Source: Roseomonas sp.
GTDB lineage: Bacteria > Pseudomonadota > Alphaproteobacteria > Acetobacterales > Acetobacteraceae
NCBI GenBank assembly: GCA_020249435.1
Contig: JADCFQ010000017.1
Span: 1-64,000, forward strand
Reading direction: 5' to 3'
Length of the DNA stretch: 64,000 nucleotides
In this document: positions 32,035-43,610 of the stretch, one piece after another
Numbering within the stretch: position 1 is the stretch's first letter
How the letters are laid out: each line of letters opens with the position of its first letter
Position numbers and translations under genes: made by a program
The notes under the pieces: model-generated
The model's database searches: none
Told to the model about the DNA's origin: nothing
The model's input: the letters and a program-made list of their open reading frames with translations, nothing else

Positions 32035-33312
32035 CTAACGCGCGCTGGAGATCACACTATCGCCGGACCTGCCTTCCAGCACCGCATCAAACAATTTTAT
32101 CTGTTGCGGCAGGCAGATGGATTGCAGGTCATAGCGTCCCAGCAAGGTCCGTCGCGCGGCCTTGCGGATCGGCTCATACTGGTCCGGGTTTGCCAGCGCT
32201 TGCACCACGGTCTCGGCCAAAGCTGCCGTGTCGTAAAACGGCACCAGCAAACCGTTCACGCCATGCTCGATCACTTCCTGCACGGGCGGTGTGGCGGAGC
32301 CAATCACCAAAGCCTCGCACCCCATCGCCTCAATCATGGACCAGGAAAGCACGTAAGGATACGTCAAATAGACATGCGCGCGGCTGATACGAAATAGCGC
32401 GAGCAAGGCCGGGTGCGGAATGCGTCCGGTGAAATGCAGGCGGCTTAAATCAAGCCTGTCGCCCAATTCTTCCAGCAGATGTTCGCGCCAGGAACGCCCA
32501 TCGGCGGGCTTGTCGCCATAGCCACGCGCCTCACCACCCACCAGCACCACTTGCGCTTGTGGGCGACGCGCCAGGATTTCCGGCAGGGCGCGCATGAAAA
32601 CATCAAAGCCGCGATAGGGTTCCAGATTGCGGGCGACATAGGTAATCACCTCATCACCGCGCTTGATCACGCTCCCATTGGGCAGTTTCACGTGATGCGC
32701 GCCAATGGGCGTGGCGACTTCGCTATTCACGCCTTCATGCACCACGGAGATTTTGCGGCGGAACACTTCAGGATAGCGGTTGCGTTGGAAATGCGTGGGG
32801 CTGACACCCCAATCCATCGCCTCTAGCGCCGGGGTTTGCGGCAGGTTGAGCAAACGCGTACGCGCTGCCTCATCCAATTCCACTTTGTGCGCCGGGTTGA
32901 AGCCGACATCGCCGCCCGAGGTCGTGAAGTGGAATTCGCAATACTGCAGCAGCTTCGCATCGGGGAAGATATCGGGCAGGAACATGCCCTCCCCCCAACC
33001 CGGATGGCAGCAGATGATATCGGGGCGGAAGCCTTTGCTCCGCAGATCAACCAAGGCGCGGGCCACGTTTTGCGCACGGCGGATGGCGGCTTCCATGCCG
33101 CGCAGATAGTGATGTGTTTGCTCGCCCGCGCCTTGCGGTTCCGGGTAGCGGATATGGGTGACACCAGGCAGGGCGATATTCTCCCGCTCCCCCAGGCCAA
33201 TCACGCGCGTGCCGGGACGCGCGGCAATCACCGGCGCCAAATGGCGATACTGGCCGGGGAAATTCTGGTGAATAAAGAGCGCCTGAACCAAGCCAACCCA
33301 TCCTGAAGCCAA
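32035..33312 (-). CDS. Family 4-type glycosyltransferase
   Basis: 425 residues of the GT-B fold. N-terminal half: LFIHQNFPGQYRHLAPVIAARPGTRVIGLG and CCHPGWGEGMFL. C-terminal half: VTYVARNLEPYRGFDVFMRALPEI, then VYLTYPYVLSWSMIEAMGCEALVIGSATPPVQEVIEHGVNGLLVPF, the E-x7-E donor-binding signature. It transfers sugars from an NDP-sugar to a polysaccharide or lipid. The family usually starts at the residue equivalent to QALFIHQN, so a TTG near 33291 is an alternative to the ATG at 33312. No other polysaccharide genes are adjacent. Confidence 0.87.
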   Translation of the reverse strand: MASGWVGLVQALFIHQNFPGQYRHLAPVIAARPGTRVIGLGERENIALPGVTHIRYPEPQGAGEQTHHYLRGMEAAIRRAQNVARALVDLRSKGFRPDIICCHPGWGEGMFLPDIFPDAKLLQYCEFHFTTSGGDVGFNPAHKVELDEAARTRLLNLPQTPALEAMDWGVSPTHFQRNRYPEVFRRKISVVHEGVNSEVATPIGAHHVKLPNGSVIKRGDEVITYVARNLEPYRGFDVFMRALPEILARRPQAQVVLVGGEARGYGDKPADGRSWREHLLEELGDRLDLSRLHFTGRIPHPALLALFRISRAHVYLTYPYVLSWSMIEAMGCEALVIGSATPPVQEVIEHGVNGLLVPFYDTAALAETVVQALANPDQYEPIRKAARRTLLGRYDLQSICLPQQIKLFDAVLEGRSGDSVISSAR

Positions 33313-33416
33313 CCGCCGCTAAATCCGCCATTTGCCGGGCGCGCGCAATTGCCCCCTTGGCGGGGCGGCGCGAAGCCCCGACAATGGCTTTAACTCCATG
33401 AAAGAAAGACCCCCTC

Positions 33417-34166
33417 ATGACATTCGATTTCACCGGCAAGAAGGTTTTGGTCGCGGGCGGTAGCCGCGGCATTGGGCGTTCCATTGCGCTGGGCTTCGCC
33501 GCCGGCGGGGCTGCGGTTTCCATCTGTGCCCGTGGCGCTGCCGGGCTGGAAGCCACGCGGGCGGAGATTGCTGCGCATGGCGTGCCGGCCCATGCCATGG
33601 CCGCGGACCTCGCCAATCAGGCGCAGATCGAAGCCTGGGTGGCGGCTGCGGCGGCGGCGCTCGGCGGCGTGGATGTGCTGGTGAATAATGCCTCGGGCTT
33701 TGGCATGGCCGATACGGAAGATGGCTGGCAGAAAAGCCTTGATGTGGATGTGATGGCGACGGTGCGTGCCTCCCGCGCCGCACTCCCATTCCTGCGGGCG
33801 GCCAAGGGGTGCATTGTGAATACCACCTCCATCTCCGGGCTTGGGCCTTCGGTGCGCACGCCGGCCTATGCGGCGGTGAAGGCGCTGGTCATCAATTACA
33901 CGGCATCCCAGGCGGCGGGCCTCGCCAAGGATGGTATTCGCGTGAACGCCATCGCGCCCGGTTCCATCGAATTTCCGGGCGGCATGTGGGAAGAACGCAA
34001 GACCACCGACCCCACGTTATACGGGCGCATCCTGGCCAGCATCCCCTTCGGCCGCTACGGCACGCCGGAAGAAGTGGCCAATGCGGCGCTGTTCCTGGCC
34101 TCCCCCTTGGCCGGCTGGATCACGGGGCAGACCCTGGTGGTGGATGGCGGCCAGACGCTGACCTGA
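33417..34166 (+). CDS. Short-chain dehydrogenase/reductase
   Basis: 249 residues with complete SDR features: VAGGSRGIG near residue 13, NNASG, catalytic Ser in NTTSISGLG, YAAVK, and the C-terminal WITGQTLVVDGG. It is of the FabG-like classical type, NAD(P)H-dependent, cytoplasmic. AAGAAAGACC precedes the ATG. It is monocistronic, divergent from the glycosyltransferase. Substrate cannot be told. Confidence 0.9.
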   Translation: MTFDFTGKKVLVAGGSRGIGRSIALGFAAGGAAVSICARGAAGLEATRAEIAAHGVPAHAMAADLANQAQIEAWVAAAAAALGGVDVLVNNASGFGMADTEDGWQKSLDVDVMATVRASRAALPFLRAAKGCIVNTTSISGLGPSVRTPAYAAVKALVINYTASQAAGLAKDGIRVNAIAPGSIEFPGGMWEERKTTDPTLYGRILASIPFGRYGTPEEVANAALFLASPLAGWITGQTLVVDGGQTLT

Positions 34167-34318
34167 TGGATCATCCACCCCGTGAATTAAAAACTTCAAA
34201 ATTATGAGTTGGACAGCTTGCCGGGGCTGGCCTAGTCACTCGGGCAGAGTGCCGGGACGTCTGGGCAAGGCGTGATCCGGCGCCATATCAGCGGGGCGGG
34301 CTTCGCCCCGAACCATAG

Positions 34319-36541
<2,223 letters not shown>

Positions 36542-36566
36542 GGTTGTAAGCCGCGACAAGTTGAGG

Positions 36567-36596
36567 GGGCGCCGGTCACAAGCCGGCGCCCTTTTT
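36567..36596 (+). terminator. Intrinsic terminator after katG
   Basis: Nine-bp perfect stem GGGCGCCGG / CCGGCGCCC with a 7-base loop, followed by TTTTT. It lies 25 bp after the katG stop. Confidence 0.9.
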
Positions 36597-36665
36597 CATG
36601 CTTGACGCTTGGGATGTGGCAGGGGACGCTTCAGCGCCGCGAAGCCCGTCCTGGGAGAGCCCCCC

Positions 36666-36860
36666 ATGTCCGAACCCGATCCCGAAGCCGAATTTGATAT
36701 GGCGCTGGCGCGCGCCGGTGTGGTTGTGCCACCGGAACGGCGTGCCGCGATGATGGAAGGCTTTCGCGCCTGGTTGGAAATGCGGAAGCTGCTGAATGAA
36801 CCCATGCCGCTGGCGACTGAACCCGCTTTCGCGCTGACGCAACCAATGGGTCCAAGATGA
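36666..36860 (+). CDS. AtzG-like small protein (DUF4089-like)
   Basis: 64 residues: EAEFDMALARAGVVVPPERRAAMMEGFRAWLEMRKLLNEPMPLATEPAFAL. A short helical protein ending in a proline-rich tail and encoded directly before an AtzE/AtzF-type amidase, it has the look and position of AtzG, the GatC-like partner that stabilises that amidase. The stop overlaps the amidase start (ATGA). Confidence 0.75.
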   Translation: MSEPDPEAEFDMALARAGVVVPPERRAAMMEGFRAWLEMRKLLNEPMPLATEPAFALTQPMGPR

Positions 36861-38248
36861 CCGCACCCGTTCCCTCCCTCGCGGAAGCCTCGGCTGGCAT
36901 TGCCGCCGGGACGCTTTCACCTGTCGCACTGACAGAAGCGGCGCTGGCGCGCATTGCCGCACTTGATCCGAAGCTGAATGCCTTCATCACCATCACCGCG
37001 GATCGCGCGCGGCGCGCGGCAGCCTTGGCCGAGGCTGAAATCAAGGCCGGCAGAAGGCGTGGGCCGCTGCATGGCATCCCCTATGCGCTTAAGGATATCT
37101 ACGATGTGGCGGGCGTGCGCACCACGGCGCATTCCAAGCTGCTGATTGACAATGTTGCGCGCGAAGACGCTGCCTCCACCGCCAGGCTGGAAGCCGCCGG
37201 CATGGTGCTGCTCGGCAAGCTTTCGACGCATGAATTCGCCCGCGGCGGGCCGACTGATGTGCTGCCCTTCCCCAATGCGAAGAACCCTTGGAACACCGCG
37301 CATTTCGCTGGCGGGTCCAGCAGCGGTTCCGGCGTTGCCGTCGCCTCTGGCATGGTGGGGCTTGCCATGGGCAGCGATACGGCCGGGTCCATTCGCCTGC
37401 CCGCCACCTTTTGCGGCGTTGTCGGGCTGAAGCCGACCTATGGCGTGATCAGCCGGCGCGGTATTGTGCCGCTTTCCTTCACACTGGACCATGCTGGGCC
37501 GCTGACGCGCTCGGTGGAAGATTGCGCTTTGGCGATGCAGGTATTGGCCGGGCATGATCCCGGCGATCCGGGCTCGGCGCGGGAAGCGGTGCCGGATTAC
37601 AGCGCCGATCTGCGCAAGGGTGTGGCGGGCCTCACGATCGGGCGCGCGCGTGCTTACGATAGTGAAGCGGGTGTGGATGCCGAAGTCATGGCCGCGGTGG
37701 ATGCGGCGGCTGAACAATGGCGCGCGCTGGGGGCCAAGATTGTTGACGTTGCGCTGCCGAGCAAGCGGCGCATGGATGCCTGCATTCAGACCATTCTGAT
37801 CGCGGAAGGTTTCGCCATTCATGGTGGGTGGCTGCGCACCCGCCCGAAGGATTATGGGCGCGTCACGCGCGAACGCCTGATGATGGGCGCCTTCGTCACC
37901 GGCGGAGAATACGTCCAGGCGCAGCGGCTGCGGCGGATCATCACGGCAGAAGTGGATGCGGTGCTGGCCGGTTGTGATGCGATTCTCTGCGCAGGCAATC
38001 CAACCGCCGCGCCGCGTGTGGTGGATGTGGATGAAGGACCGTTCCGCAAATCCCACCCCATCACCGGCCCCTTCAATGCCACCGGCCATCCGGGGCTAGC
38101 GCTGCCTTGCGGCTTTGGCGCGTCTGGCCTGCCCTTGGGGCTGCAATTGATCGGGCGGAGTTACGGGGAAGCCATGCTGCTGCGCATTGCGCAGGCTTAT
38201 GAACAGGCAGTGGGGTGGATGGCGCGGCGTCCTGATTTGGGGGGATGA
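36857..38248 (+). CDS. Amidase-signature hydrolase (AtzE/AtzF-like)
   Basis: 463 residues. The Ser-cisSer-Lys triad is visible: K79 in GIPYALKDIYDV, the cis-Ser in AGGSSSGSGVAVASG near residue 155, and the nucleophile Ser in GSDTAGSIRLPATFCGVVGLKPTYG near 178. It hydrolyses a carboxamide, biuret- or allophanate-type substrate being plausible given the AtzG-like partner. Translational coupling on both sides (ATGA at each junction) ties it to the AtzG-like gene and the MFS carrier downstream. Confidence 0.9.
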   Translation: MTAPVPSLAEASAGIAAGTLSPVALTEAALARIAALDPKLNAFITITADRARRAAALAEAEIKAGRRRGPLHGIPYALKDIYDVAGVRTTAHSKLLIDNVAREDAASTARLEAAGMVLLGKLSTHEFARGGPTDVLPFPNAKNPWNTAHFAGGSSSGSGVAVASGMVGLAMGSDTAGSIRLPATFCGVVGLKPTYGVISRRGIVPLSFTLDHAGPLTRSVEDCALAMQVLAGHDPGDPGSAREAVPDYSADLRKGVAGLTIGRARAYDSEAGVDAEVMAAVDAAAEQWRALGAKIVDVALPSKRRMDACIQTILIAEGFAIHGGWLRTRPKDYGRVTRERLMMGAFVTGGEYVQAQRLRRIITAEVDAVLAGCDAILCAGNPTAAPRVVDVDEGPFRKSHPITGPFNATGHPGLALPCGFGASGLPLGLQLIGRSYGEAMLLRIAQAYEQAVGWMARRPDLGG

Positions 38249-39378
38249 GGGGCGCCACGCTCACCGCGCTTTCCGGCACGGCGGCAACCTGCACCGGCAT
38301 CGGCCTTGCGCGCTTTGCCTATGTGCCGCTGTTTCCGGCGATGGTCGCGGCCGGCTGGGTTGATGGCGCGGAAGCGGGCTTGCTCGGCGCGCTCAATCTT
38401 ACCGGCTATCTGATTGGGGTTGGTGGCGTGCGGGCCTTAGCGCGGCGCGTTTCCGTGCCGCGTGCGCTGGATATGGGTATGGCGATGGCGGTGATCGCTT
38501 TCGCCGCCTGTGCCTGGCATGGCGGGCTGGCCTGGCTCGGCTTTTGGCGCTGCTTGGCAGGTATTTCAGGCGGCATGTTGATGGGCCTTGCGGGGCCTTC
38601 GGTGCAGGCGGTGACACCGCCGGAACGTCGCGGGCGCGCGGGAGGCATGGTGCTGTTTGGTGTTGGCGGCGGCATTACACTTGGGGCGCTGTTGGTGCCG
38701 CTATTGCTGCATGGAGGGGTCGCTGCGGCCTGGCTTGGGCTTGCTGGCGTTGCGCTGGTCTTGTGGCTGGTGATGCGCCCCTTCTGGCCGCGCCCACCAG
38801 TGGCGGAAACCGCGCCGGAAGGCCGCGCCCCGCCGGCGCTTGGCATCATCATCGCCTATGGGCTTTCAGGTGCGGGGCTGGTGCCGCCGATGCTCTATTT
38901 GTCGGACCTTGCCGCGCGGGGCAGGGGGCTTGGTGTTGCGTTTGGTGCCGGCATGTGGGTGCTATTCGGCCTTGGCTGCATCGCCGGTGCCGTGCTGGGT
39001 GGGCGCGCGGTGGATCGTTGGGGAGGGCGCCTCGCCATCCTGGTATGGATGGTGATCCAGAGCATTGCGCTATCACTCGCCTTGCCGCGGGCGCTTTGGG
39101 TGCTGGTGCCGCTTGGCCTGGTTTCCGGCTTTGCCGCGCTTGGTATTACGACCGTCGCCTTGGCCGCAGCGCGGGAGAGGGCGGGCGCCTTGGCCGGCGT
39201 GATCTGGGTGCGCGTGACGGCAGGCTTTGCGGTTGCGCAGGCCATTTCGGGTTTTGCCTTGGCAGCACTATTTCGCATGACCGATGAAAGCCACGCCGCG
39301 GTATTTGCGGCGGGGTTTTTGCTGTCACTCGCGGGTTTGGCTGTGGCCTGGGCGGATTGGCGCTGGCGCTGGAACTGA
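38245..39378 (+). CDS. YbfB/YjiJ-family MFS transporter
   Basis: 377 residues with about 12 hydrophobic helices. The N-terminus (CTGIGLARFAYVPLFPAMVAAGW) is the diagnostic YbfB/YjiJ opening, and YLIGVGGVRALARRVSVPRALDMG is its first cytoplasmic loop. The ATG overlaps the amidase stop (ATGA), so the carrier probably imports the amide or exports the product. Inner membrane. Confidence 0.88.
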   Translation: MRGATLTALSGTAATCTGIGLARFAYVPLFPAMVAAGWVDGAEAGLLGALNLTGYLIGVGGVRALARRVSVPRALDMGMAMAVIAFAACAWHGGLAWLGFWRCLAGISGGMLMGLAGPSVQAVTPPERRGRAGGMVLFGVGGGITLGALLVPLLLHGGVAAAWLGLAGVALVLWLVMRPFWPRPPVAETAPEGRAPPALGIIIAYGLSGAGLVPPMLYLSDLAARGRGLGVAFGAGMWVLFGLGCIAGAVLGGRAVDRWGGRLAILVWMVIQSIALSLALPRALWVLVPLGLVSGFAALGITTVALAAARERAGALAGVIWVRVTAGFAVAQAISGFALAALFRMTDESHAAVFAAGFLLSLAGLAVAWADWRWRWN

Positions 39379-39382
39379 AAAG

Positions 39383-40837
39383 CTACGCCCTTCCGCGCGT
39401 GACCAAGCGCCCCGGCTTTTCGCCCGTCGCACCCTTGCCGGCAACGAAGGTGGATACACCATTGGCCCAGACTTCCTCGATCCCGGCGCTTTCCTGCTTC
39501 GGGTTTTCGAAAGTCGCGCGGTCAATCACCGTATTCGGATCGAACAGCACCAGATCGGCATAGGCGCCTTCGCGGATCACGCCGCGATCCACCATGCCAA
39601 AGACCGCAGCAGGACGGCCGGTCATTTTATGCACGGCGGTCTCCAGGGTGAACAGGCGCAATTCGCGCGCATAAAGGCCGAGCACGCGCGGGAAAGTGCC
39701 CCACAGCCGAGGATGCGGATGCGCATCATGCGGAATGCCATCGGAGCCAATCACCGACATGGGATGCGCCATGATGCGGCGCACATCGGCCTCATCCATT
39801 TGAAAGGTGATCTGGCCTGCGGGCAGCAAACGCTCAGCCGCCAGGCGAATATCCGTATTCCAGCCGCGCGCAATATCGGACAGATATTTGCCCGCCATTT
39901 CCGGATGCGGAATGGACCAGGTGATCATCACCTTCACATCATCGCGCAGCCGATCCGGCATCAACACGGTGGACCCCGCCGGATAGGGATAAACGTCAAA
40001 GCAGACTTCCTGGCTTTGCGCATAGGCATCAATCAGGGCGAGCGTCTGATTGGACCGCCCATAATTTTCCGGCATCGAGCATTTATGGTGGCTGATCCAG
40101 ACCGGGCAGCCGACACGATCACCGATTTTCAGCGTTTCCTCGATGGAAGCGCAAACGCGATCCGCCTCATCACGCATATGTGTGACGTATATGCCGCCAT
40201 AGGCGCGGAGCGGCTCGGCCACCGCGATCACTTCTTCGGTCGTCGCATGCATATTCAGCGGATAGTAAAGCCCGGTCGAAAAGCCGGATGCACCTTCAGC
40301 GAGGGATTGCTTGACGCGCAGCCGCATGCGCTCAATTTCGGCATCATTGGCAACGCGCATGACATCGCCATTCATCACCTCAACCCGCATGGTCTGATGG
40401 CCGACCAGCGCATAGGTATTCACTTCAGAACCCTGCTTTTTCAGCTCATGCGCGTAATCGCCGAAACTGTCGAAGCGCCACCAGCCATCTTCGCCAATCA
40501 GATCAAGCGGCGGCGGCGGGCGATTGGTGAAACGCGCGGGGGCCAGGCTGACACCGCAATTGCCAACCACAACCGTGGTGACCCCCTGGCTGATCTTGCA
40601 GGTCATGCAGGCGGGCCCGCATAGCACGGCGCGGTCATCATGGGTGTGGCTGTCAATGAAGCCGGGTGCCACTGCCTTGCCGCCCGCCATCACTTCACGG
40701 TCCGCACTCGCGCCGCCGAGATCACCGACGGCCACGATGCGATCCCCCGAAACCCCAATATCGCCGCGCCGGCTTGCAGCGCCGGTACCATCAATGATGG
40801 TCGCATCGCGGATGATCAGATCGCAGCGGAGAGCCAT
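39383..40837 (-). CDS. N-acyl-D-amino-acid deacylase (amidohydrolase)
   Basis: 484 residues from the ATG at 40837. The metal-binding amidohydrolase start GFIDSHTHDD near residue 60, a C-terminal EGAYADLVLFDPNTVIDRATFENP, and VTTVVVGNCGVSLAP are typical of the D-aminoacylase family. It removes the acyl group from D-amino acids and related N-acyl compounds. Its end is 4 bp from the end of the MFS gene on the other strand. An upstream ATG at 40936 would add 33 residues of low quality. Expression must come from the 198 bp between 40838 and 41035, in which I see no clear promoter. Confidence 0.88.
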   Translation of the reverse strand: MALRCDLIIRDATIIDGTGAASRRGDIGVSGDRIVAVGDLGGASADREVMAGGKAVAPGFIDSHTHDDRAVLCGPACMTCKISQGVTTVVVGNCGVSLAPARFTNRPPPPLDLIGEDGWWRFDSFGDYAHELKKQGSEVNTYALVGHQTMRVEVMNGDVMRVANDAEIERMRLRVKQSLAEGASGFSTGLYYPLNMHATTEEVIAVAEPLRAYGGIYVTHMRDEADRVCASIEETLKIGDRVGCPVWISHHKCSMPENYGRSNQTLALIDAYAQSQEVCFDVYPYPAGSTVLMPDRLRDDVKVMITWSIPHPEMAGKYLSDIARGWNTDIRLAAERLLPAGQITFQMDEADVRRIMAHPMSVIGSDGIPHDAHPHPRLWGTFPRVLGLYARELRLFTLETAVHKMTGRPAAVFGMVDRGVIREGAYADLVLFDPNTVIDRATFENPKQESAGIEEVWANGVSTFVAGKGATGEKPGRLVTRGRA

Positions 40838-41035
40838 GGCGCAGTCCTGGGCTGAGTGTTGCAATTCAAGGGATAATGACCCAGAGCCGGTAAGGAGGAA
40901 ACCCCTGAGATAGCAGCTCAGACCAGGGGGCCTCAATTTGAATCTCGTTTACTTTCGTTCACGGGATACGCTCCAACCTCTTGTTTGATCGCATTTTCCG
41001 AGTCACCAATTGAAGGCGCTTGGTTTGAAGACGCG

Positions 41036-43486
41036 CTATTTGCGCGGGGCAGAATTGGCTGGCGGCGCCACCAGGGCCATCGCCTTTTCTGTGCCAAGCA
41101 GGATTTCGGCAAACCTGATGATGTCATGGCGTTGCAGCCCACCGCCATCCAGCCCGTTGAGGATGGATTTGAGCTTTACGGAATGACTAGTCTGCAGATT
41201 GTCGAACGCTTGAAAGTGTCCGGCACGGCGACCGGCCTCTTCCAGGCGCCTTAGCGCCCGGGCTAAAACTTCAATATTGAGGACAACGGCAGCACGGCGC
41301 TTGGCATTCGGTTCATGAAGGGCGGGCAGAAATTGCAGTTTGATGATCTGTTGCGTGGCCTCCTTGATTACTGAACCGATGTTATCTAGCAGAGGAGTAA
41401 AGATTTTTTGCTTATCCTTGATGCGTCCACGGGATGCGATTTCGAATTCGCTTAGCAGAGCGACATATTCCTCGGCGATTTGCGCAGCGCGCACAGCGTC
41501 TTCGGAGGGTAGAGACGGCAAAGGATTTCGTTGTAATGCCTGAAGATTTTCATCGATAATGCTGACAGCGACCGCCGAGATACGAGTCGCAGTTGCTAGT
41601 ACCGAACTGGGGCTCTGCGCGCGGTCCAGAAGGCTTGCCAAAGCCAAGCTGAACGCGGCTTGTCCCTCCTCCGCGGGTCCCTTGAGCGCGGCCAGGACCA
41701 GTTCTGGAGATGGTCCGGAAAAGGAGGCCAGCTTCGCTTCCCAAATCCCATCCGCGTGCCGCCAAATGCTGGCCGCCAGATCAAGCAATTGCCTGGTTCC
41801 TGCCGCGTCAAGCCCGACACCCGGCAAGCCTTGGGGGAATGACAGGGTCGCCGAAAGACGTGCGGCTTCGGCCCAAAGTGCGCGGCCTTCCGAATCAACC
41901 TGCAAGACATCAAAGAAACTGCGACCGCCGAGTTTGGCCGAAATCTGCTGTACCTCTGGCCCCATCACTTCTCGGAGTGCATCTGCAATCGGCTGCAGGG
42001 CAGGGCGCGGTAATTTCGCGCTACCGGCGCGCCATTCACTCATGGGCACTACCGCGCCATCGAAGGGCAAGAACAATATACGCGTGAAAGTGATTGGGCG
42101 CGGCGGCCTCAGGAGCTTCAGCCTTGGGCGTGCTGCTTCGATGATCGGATCAAGCATCGCGCGCGCAGGTACGGCTTCCAAAACCGCAACGACCTGCCGC
42201 AATACCGAATCGGAAGCAAGGGAGGTGCGCTTGGAAATGCGCGAAAGCGCGTCCGCGCCATCATTGCCGTCATGCCCAGCCTGGGTGAGGGAGCGTGTGG
42301 ACTGCACCAGATAGGCTTCACGCAGCTTCTTTGCTTCAGCGGCGATGCTTGTGCCATGTGACCCGGTCAGAAGTGTTTCATTGCGGGCGATGAATTCCAT
42401 CGGGCGGAAACGCCGCCAGTCGACGCCCTCGATGCTGGTTGCCCTTTCCTTTCGGTCTTTGCTGGCGCCTTTGGGGAAGCCACTCCAGCCTTCGACCTCC
42501 TTCGGGAGATGCGGCACCAAATCACTCATTTCCCAGAATGATGCTTCCCTGTCGGGTGGCGCGGATTGCCGCCATAAGGCGATAATGATATCCCAACCAT
42601 CGAGCAACCACTGCGGGCGGAGTATGCGCTGCATTACCGCTGCCTGATCGCGCTGCCAAGCGCGCAGAAGGATTGTAGTATCCTCTATCACCCGATCAAG
42701 TTCGCTAATCGATGCCTGAGCGCAGATCAGGGAAAGCTTTGCCTTACGCAACAGGAATTCTGCCCGAAACCCACGCGCGCTGTCGCGGCGAGGGGCGAGC
42801 CACTGCTCAAGCTCGGCAATAAAGGATTGCAGATCGGCCAATGCCCTTCGGGTATGGCCGGTCACAGAATCATTTCGCTTGCCGAGAGGCATTAAAACGC
42901 TAGCCAAGGCCTCCAACGCCGCCTCAACCGCCTCAACGGTCATGGAAAAGCGCTTAGCGATGCGGGCCACTGCCTTGCCGATACGTGGACGTAGGTAAAG
43001 CAGACTTTCCTGTTCCGGGGGCACCTTTGCCTCGGCGTGCAATTCGGTACGACGAATCAAGTCAGTCAGTAGCAGAAAGAATATGCGGCGCCGCGCATTG
43101 GTATCAGCCGTCTTTTGTTCCTCTGCCCAGGCCATGGCAGACCTGCCACGCCACCCTTCAAGGGCAACGCTGATCATTGCCTCACGCAGCCTGTCCGGGG
43201 AAATTTCGGGTATGGCTTGGAGTTTTCTCCAGAGTACTTTGTCATGCGCCGTGAGCCAAGGCGTACGTAGGAATTGCGTTTCCGACAGGGTCATTTGCCC
43301 CGACTCTCCCGCAAGGTGGCTCAGAGTCACATGGGGCTGGGCACCCGGGAGGGCGCGACTGACGCAGGCACCGAACAATTGCGGCGTAGTGAACGCTACG
43401 ACAACGCCGCGTTCCGCAAAGCCAGCCGGATCGTCTCTACTCTGCCGTCCCGGGACTGAGGGGGGGGAATTGCCGCTTCCTGACAT
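41036..43486 (-). CDS. Paralogue D of an uncharacterised 820-residue family
   Basis: 816 residues, fourth and most divergent of four tandem relatives. It keeps the N-terminal RGVVVAFTTPQLFGA, EGWRGR, the central PQWLLDGWDIIIALW, LPKEVEGW and FIARNETL, the C-half LRPPRPITFTRILFLPFDGA, LWAEAARL and IWRHADGIW, and the tail FAEILLG. It lacks the LPW-type segment in its usual form (TPW instead) and has a shorter linker between the halves. No signal peptide, membrane helix or enzyme motif is visible; the composition is helical. I cannot name a function. It starts 124 bp after paralogue C, with two small hairpins in the gap (AACCT/AGGTT and GTTTCA/TGAAAC). Confidence 0.75.
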   Translation of the reverse strand: MSGSGNSPPSVPGRQSRDDPAGFAERGVVVAFTTPQLFGACVSRALPGAQPHVTLSHLAGESGQMTLSETQFLRTPWLTAHDKVLWRKLQAIPEISPDRLREAMISVALEGWRGRSAMAWAEEQKTADTNARRRIFFLLLTDLIRRTELHAEAKVPPEQESLLYLRPRIGKAVARIAKRFSMTVEAVEAALEALASVLMPLGKRNDSVTGHTRRALADLQSFIAELEQWLAPRRDSARGFRAEFLLRKAKLSLICAQASISELDRVIEDTTILLRAWQRDQAAVMQRILRPQWLLDGWDIIIALWRQSAPPDREASFWEMSDLVPHLPKEVEGWSGFPKGASKDRKERATSIEGVDWRRFRPMEFIARNETLLTGSHGTSIAAEAKKLREAYLVQSTRSLTQAGHDGNDGADALSRISKRTSLASDSVLRQVVAVLEAVPARAMLDPIIEAARPRLKLLRPPRPITFTRILFLPFDGAVVPMSEWRAGSAKLPRPALQPIADALREVMGPEVQQISAKLGGRSFFDVLQVDSEGRALWAEAARLSATLSFPQGLPGVGLDAAGTRQLLDLAASIWRHADGIWEAKLASFSGPSPELVLAALKGPAEEGQAAFSLALASLLDRAQSPSSVLATATRISAVAVSIIDENLQALQRNPLPSLPSEDAVRAAQIAEEYVALLSEFEIASRGRIKDKQKIFTPLLDNIGSVIKEATQQIIKLQFLPALHEPNAKRRAAVVLNIEVLARALRRLEEAGRRAGHFQAFDNLQTSHSVKLKSILNGLDGGGLQRHDIIRFAEILLGTEKAMALVAPPANSAPRK

Positions 43487-43610
43487 GATCCTGGATTATC
43501 GTTACTGCCATTCGTTTCACGGTCATGAAACACAACCTTCGTGAGGTTAGGGCATCTTGATCATTTCTCCAAGGGCTTTTGCACGTAATGTCACAGTCCT
43601 TCGTGGGTCA

